The notes under the pieces are model-generated. The model did no database searches. It saw only the letters and a program-made list of their open reading frames with translations, and was not told the DNA's origin. From positions 3,159,001-3,223,000 of the forward strand of contig NZ_CP031337.1 of the NCBI RefSeq assembly GCF_003355495.1: a stretch of 64,000 nt of DNA, read 5' to 3'. Of this stretch, positions 62,201 to 64,000 are shown piece by piece. The translations under genes were made by a program, and so were the position numbers. Position 1 is the first letter of the stretch; the number at the start of each line of letters is the position of its first letter. This DNA comes from Crenobacter cavernae (GTDB lineage Bacteria; Pseudomonadota; Gammaproteobacteria; Burkholderiales; Chromobacteriaceae).

Positions 62201-62724
62201 TGACGCGCAACAACCTCAAGGCGCAAACCATCGACTTCGAGGGCAAGGCTTTCAATCGCGACGTGCGACTGACCAGCAGCCATACGGTGGACTGGTCGAG
62301 CCAACGGGGCTGGTATATAGATCTGGTCTCGCCCTCATCCACCCCCAAGGGAGAACGGGTCGTCTCCCCCGCCCTGCTCAAGTACGACCGCGTCCTCTTC
62401 GTGACCCAGATTCCCTCCACCGACCCGTGCGTGCCCGGCGGCGAGAGCTGGCTGATGGAAGTGGGCAGCCTGTCCGGCGCCGCCACCACCCTGTCGGTGT
62501 TCGACCTCGACAACAACAACCTTTTCGACGACGCCGACAAGCACGAAAACCGCGTGGTGACCGGCCTGAAGTCGACGGTGGGGATGACCAAGGCCCCCGT
62601 CTGGCTGGAGGGCGGCGACCTCAAGCGCGACCTCAAGGTGCTCTCCGGCACCTCGGGCGGGCGGGCCGTGGAAAAGAACCGCCCGCCCCGTAAGGTCCGG
62701 GTTTACTGGCAGGAAATTCTGTAG
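59203..62724 (+). CDS. pilY1: PilY1 pilus tip adhesin
   Basis: 1173 residues. Signal peptide ending GQPATAA; a von Willebrand A-type region starts with LILTLDDSGSM (metal site Asp53, Ser55, Ser57). The C-terminal half is the PilY1 beta-propeller (VVYVGANDGMLHAFRADTG, DANGDKIVDAVYAGDLQG) with calcium-binding-like DTDSSGVVDN. Stays at the pilus tip and supports adhesion, twitching and surface sensing in relatives. Confidence 0.94.
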   Translation: MKLKILFHRQHPVWASGLALCLAGQPATAAISLANAPLFLTTSVAPNLILTLDDSGSMARAYTPDTIRNDQGKGNGKRFKASYYNPMYYNPAVTYTVPTRRDGVGYSTSFNNALLDGFNSAAGTVDLGSNYKVTFQYYNGSGQCSQYLSEDKPASPQCWLVENPAADFESGGVDRTTSGVPAYYYLFYSQKKGQAKPDNCTDDKEVEYCYIKIDVGSSDDIAKGDSAEQKKQNFANWYSFHRTRALSMMSAAMSAVTDIDDQEVRLGWQTLNNGGCDSFGTTCKGYDDVDRENRLRKLTTSHRSNFYNWLQRFDVGSSTPLRGALKKVGDYFSISTGGTDPATPYAEDPYVSKGTELSCRKNFHILFTDGLWNGNNNVDYGGNLDSTARNLPDSTAFPADKPPFKDGNSNSLADIAFKYWATDLRTDLDNNVQPYVAARSDDAAAQYWDPKNDPASWQHLVNFTIGLGLTSTLSDPVWGGSTYAGDYDKIKKDDKNWPPIDENPVNNLEPVGHVYDLWHAAINSRGQFFSVEEPDAMVKAFRSAVTSILNANPSAAALAANSTSLQTGTLVYQAGFDSRDWHGQLQAFPIEGDGIGDAQWDAAKLIPTSGRKVFTYDGSQGKEFKNCSSDLSETQKLALDTDSSGVVDNQCTARLDWLRGDASKEQRFSGGVFRDRKASVLGDIVNSDPIYVKDQDDGYTGSAAESEAGSYRTFVNAKKTRTPVVYVGANDGMLHAFRADTGHAKSGVEQFAYVPAGVYGRLSQLTSPAYTHTYTVDGAPNVGDAYLSNAWKTVLVGGLGAGGKSVYALDVTDPDNFGAGKVLWEYSDATDLGYTYSQPQIARLNNGQWAAVFGNGYNSASDKAFLYIVNLADGSLIKKIPAGNSTANGLSTPVLHDANGDKIVDAVYAGDLQGKLWKFDLSSNSDSNWAVGNGGNPLFSAKNGSDQVQPITSQPKLGAHPQGGMLVYFGTGRYLTSTDPQNTEVQSFYALRDNGVAGTVTRNNLKAQTIDFEGKAFNRDVRLTSSHTVDWSSQRGWYIDLVSPSSTPKGERVVSPALLKYDRVLFVTQIPSTDPCVPGGESWLMEVGSLSGAATTLSVFDLDNNNLFDDADKHENRVVTGLKSTVGMTKAPVWLEGGDLKRDLKVLSGTSGGRAVEKNRPPRKVRVYWQEIL

Positions 62725-62737
62725 AAGGGCATAACCC

Positions 62738-63172
62738 ATGAAAAGCTTTCTTCGCGGCTTCACGCTGATCGAACTGATGATCGTCGTCGCCATCGTCGGC
62801 ATCCTCGCGTCGATCGCGCTACCCGCTTACCAGGACTATGTGCGGCGCACGGCGCGTGCCGACGCGAAGGCGATCCTGCTGGAAAACGCGCAGTTTCTCG
62901 AGCGCAACTTCACCGAGGCCAACCGATACGACCAGACCACCACGGCTAGCGCGACCTCGGCGATGCTGATCGACCAGTCCCCGCGCGACGGCACCGCCAA
63001 ATATCAGATCAGCGCGACGACACTCGCCAGCAGCACTTTCACGCTCAGCGCCACCCCGGTCACTGGCGGCCCGATGGACGGCGATGCCTGCGGCACGCTC
63101 ACGCTGAACCAGCTCGGTCAAAAAAATGTCAGTGGTACCACCACCCTGACGGCCGCCCAATGCTGGAACTGA
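62738..63172 (+). CDS. pilE: PilE-type minor pilin
   Basis: 144 residues. Prepilin site LRGFTLIELMIVVAIVGILA, then YQDYVRRTARADAKAILLE and a C-terminal disulfide pair (C118 and C142). Same position as pilE at the end of the Pseudomonas minor-pilin operon. The related Neisseria ComP pilin binds uptake sequences; this protein or another pilin could do so here, but nothing in the sequence shows it. Confidence 0.9.
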   Translation: MKSFLRGFTLIELMIVVAIVGILASIALPAYQDYVRRTARADAKAILLENAQFLERNFTEANRYDQTTTASATSAMLIDQSPRDGTAKYQISATTLASSTFTLSATPVTGGPMDGDACGTLTLNQLGQKNVSGTTTLTAAQCWN

Positions 63173-63190
63173 ATGTCTCCGACCGATAGC

Positions 63191-63229
63191 AAAAAAAGCT
63201 CGGCCAACCTTTCAAGGTTGGCCGAGCTT
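63191..63229. terminator. Bidirectional terminator made of an inverted word pair
   Basis: GCTCGGCCAACC (63198-63209) and GGTTGGCCGAGC (63216-63227) between A and T runs, between the convergent pilin and hslO genes. Same construction as at 32185-32230. Confidence 0.9.
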
Positions 63230-63249
63230 TTTCGTGCGATGAAGACCAC

Positions 63250-64000
63250 TCAGTGCCGCACGTTGCGCACCGCGTCCACCACGTCGAACTCGAACAGCTC
63301 GTTCACGTCGTCCTCGTCGAACACGTAGCGCTGATTGCAGAAGTCGCACGCGATCTCGACGCTGCCCTGTTCGAGCACGATGTCGCCGACTTCCTCGCCG
63401 CCTAGCATCTTCAGCATGTCGCCGACGCGGTCGCGGCTGCAGTTGCACGCGAAGGCGGTCGGCTCCGGCTCGAACACGCGCACGGTTTCCTCGTGGTAGA
63501 GACGGTGCAGGATATCGGTCGGCGCGAGCGTCAGCAGTTCCTCGCTCGAAAGCGTGTCGGCCAGCGCCACCGCGCGCGGCCAGCCGTCGGCGTCGCCGTG
63601 GCCGTCGGGCAGGCGCTGCAGCAGCAGGCCGGCGGCGGTTTCGCCGTCGGACGCCAGCTGCAGGCGGGTGTCGAGCTGCTCGGAGCGGCTCATGTAGTGC
63701 ATCAGCATCTCGGCCAGGGTGTCGCCCTCGAGCGCGACGATGCCCTGCCACGGCTCGCCCTGTTTCGGTTCGAGCGTGATCACAAAGCGGCCGCCTTCGC
63801 CGATCAGCTCGGCGAGGCTCATGGTCTCGTCGATGTCGCCCTGCACCTTGGCGGTGGCGCGCTCGCTACGGTCGTGGCCGGCTTCGACCACCGCCAGGCG
63901 CAGCGGGCCATGGCCCTGCAGCTGCATGATCAGCGTGCCGTCGAACTTAAGGTTGGCCGACAAGAGCTGGCTGGCGGCCATCATCTCGCCGAGCACGCGC
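63250..64000 (-). CDS. hslO: Redox-regulated chaperone Hsp33 (N-terminus beyond window)
   Basis: About 250 residues visible, starting inside ARVLGEMMAASQLLSANLKF. MLMHYMSRSEQLDTRLQL and the C-terminal zinc switch CNCSRDR ... CDFCNQRY are complete. Activated by disulfide formation in oxidative stress. The start codon lies to the right of the window. Confidence 0.95.
   Translation of the reverse strand, partial: RVLGEMMAASQLLSANLKFDGTLIMQLQGHGPLRLAVVEAGHDRSERATAKVQGDIDETMSLAELIGEGGRFVITLEPKQGEPWQGIVALEGDTLAEMLMHYMSRSEQLDTRLQLASDGETAAGLLLQRLPDGHGDADGWPRAVALADTLSSEELLTLAPTDILHRLYHEETVRVFEPEPTAFACNCSRDRVGDMLKMLGGEEVGDIVLEQGSVEIACDFCNQRYVFDEDDVNELFEFDVVDAVRNVRH

Overview
The window is a high-GC chromosomal segment that looks like a betaproteobacterium. 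The type IV pilus minor-pilin set, the lrp/dadA/alr module and the protein style suggest Neisseriales, possibly Chromobacteriaceae-like; this placement is inference. Nearly all of it is compact housekeeping chromosome. One integrated element lies near the left end.

Layout. 1-2625: the 5' part of a chemotaxis receptor gene with a FliA-type promoter, a DUF1289 gene and a small putative wHTH gene. About 2761-12627: a P4-like integrative element at the 3' end of tRNA-Leu. It carries a tyrosine integrase, a low-GC cargo gene, a double-HTH AlpA-like regulator, an Ash/Icd-like ORF, several small unknown genes and a Toprim/DUF927 primase-helicase. From the regulator leftwards the genes are joined by 1-11 nt overlaps, with one 13-nt gap. 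Its non-coding parts are unusually rich: degenerate att sites, paired AAAGGTACAC boxes, two oppositely oriented GTGAC iteron fields, a run of four hairpins and a regulator leader that can mask its own Shine-Dalgarno. 12614-13273: a tRNA operon (Leu, Cys, four Gly) with a consensus promoter.

13289-25200: pgsA, uvrC, a DUF4124 gene, guaB, a hydrolase, a W-motif repeat protein, ribD, nrdR, glyA and an unknown gene, then a probable small RNA (24699-24789) with two anti-Shine-Dalgarno boxes. 25206-32180: ilvD, lgt, a PhnD/selenate-type ABC importer with a double-length permease and an MBL-fold hydrolase. 32239-42875: copper ATPase with a CsoR-like operator, corA, ppx (apparent frameshift at its start), phoU, rpiA, ispF, ispD, dnaQ, rnhA, a methyltransferase and gloB. 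43036-56302: mltD, sdaA, dtd, yaaA, an HlyD/ABC-2 exporter, a urea transporter, an unknown membrane-anchored protein, and lrp divergent from dadA-alr across a 16-bp-arm palindrome. 56544-63172: fimT-pilV-pilW-pilX-pilY1-pilin. 63250-64000: hslO, cut by the window edge.

The most striking genome-scale signal is the word TTGGCCGAG (fuller form GGTTGGCCGAGC) or its complement. I counted about 52 exact copies by eye where about one is expected by base composition. It occurs in several reading frames, in both orientations, and as inverted pairs forming transcription terminators. This is how Neisseriaceae DNA uptake sequences behave, but the word is unrelated to the uptake dialects I know.
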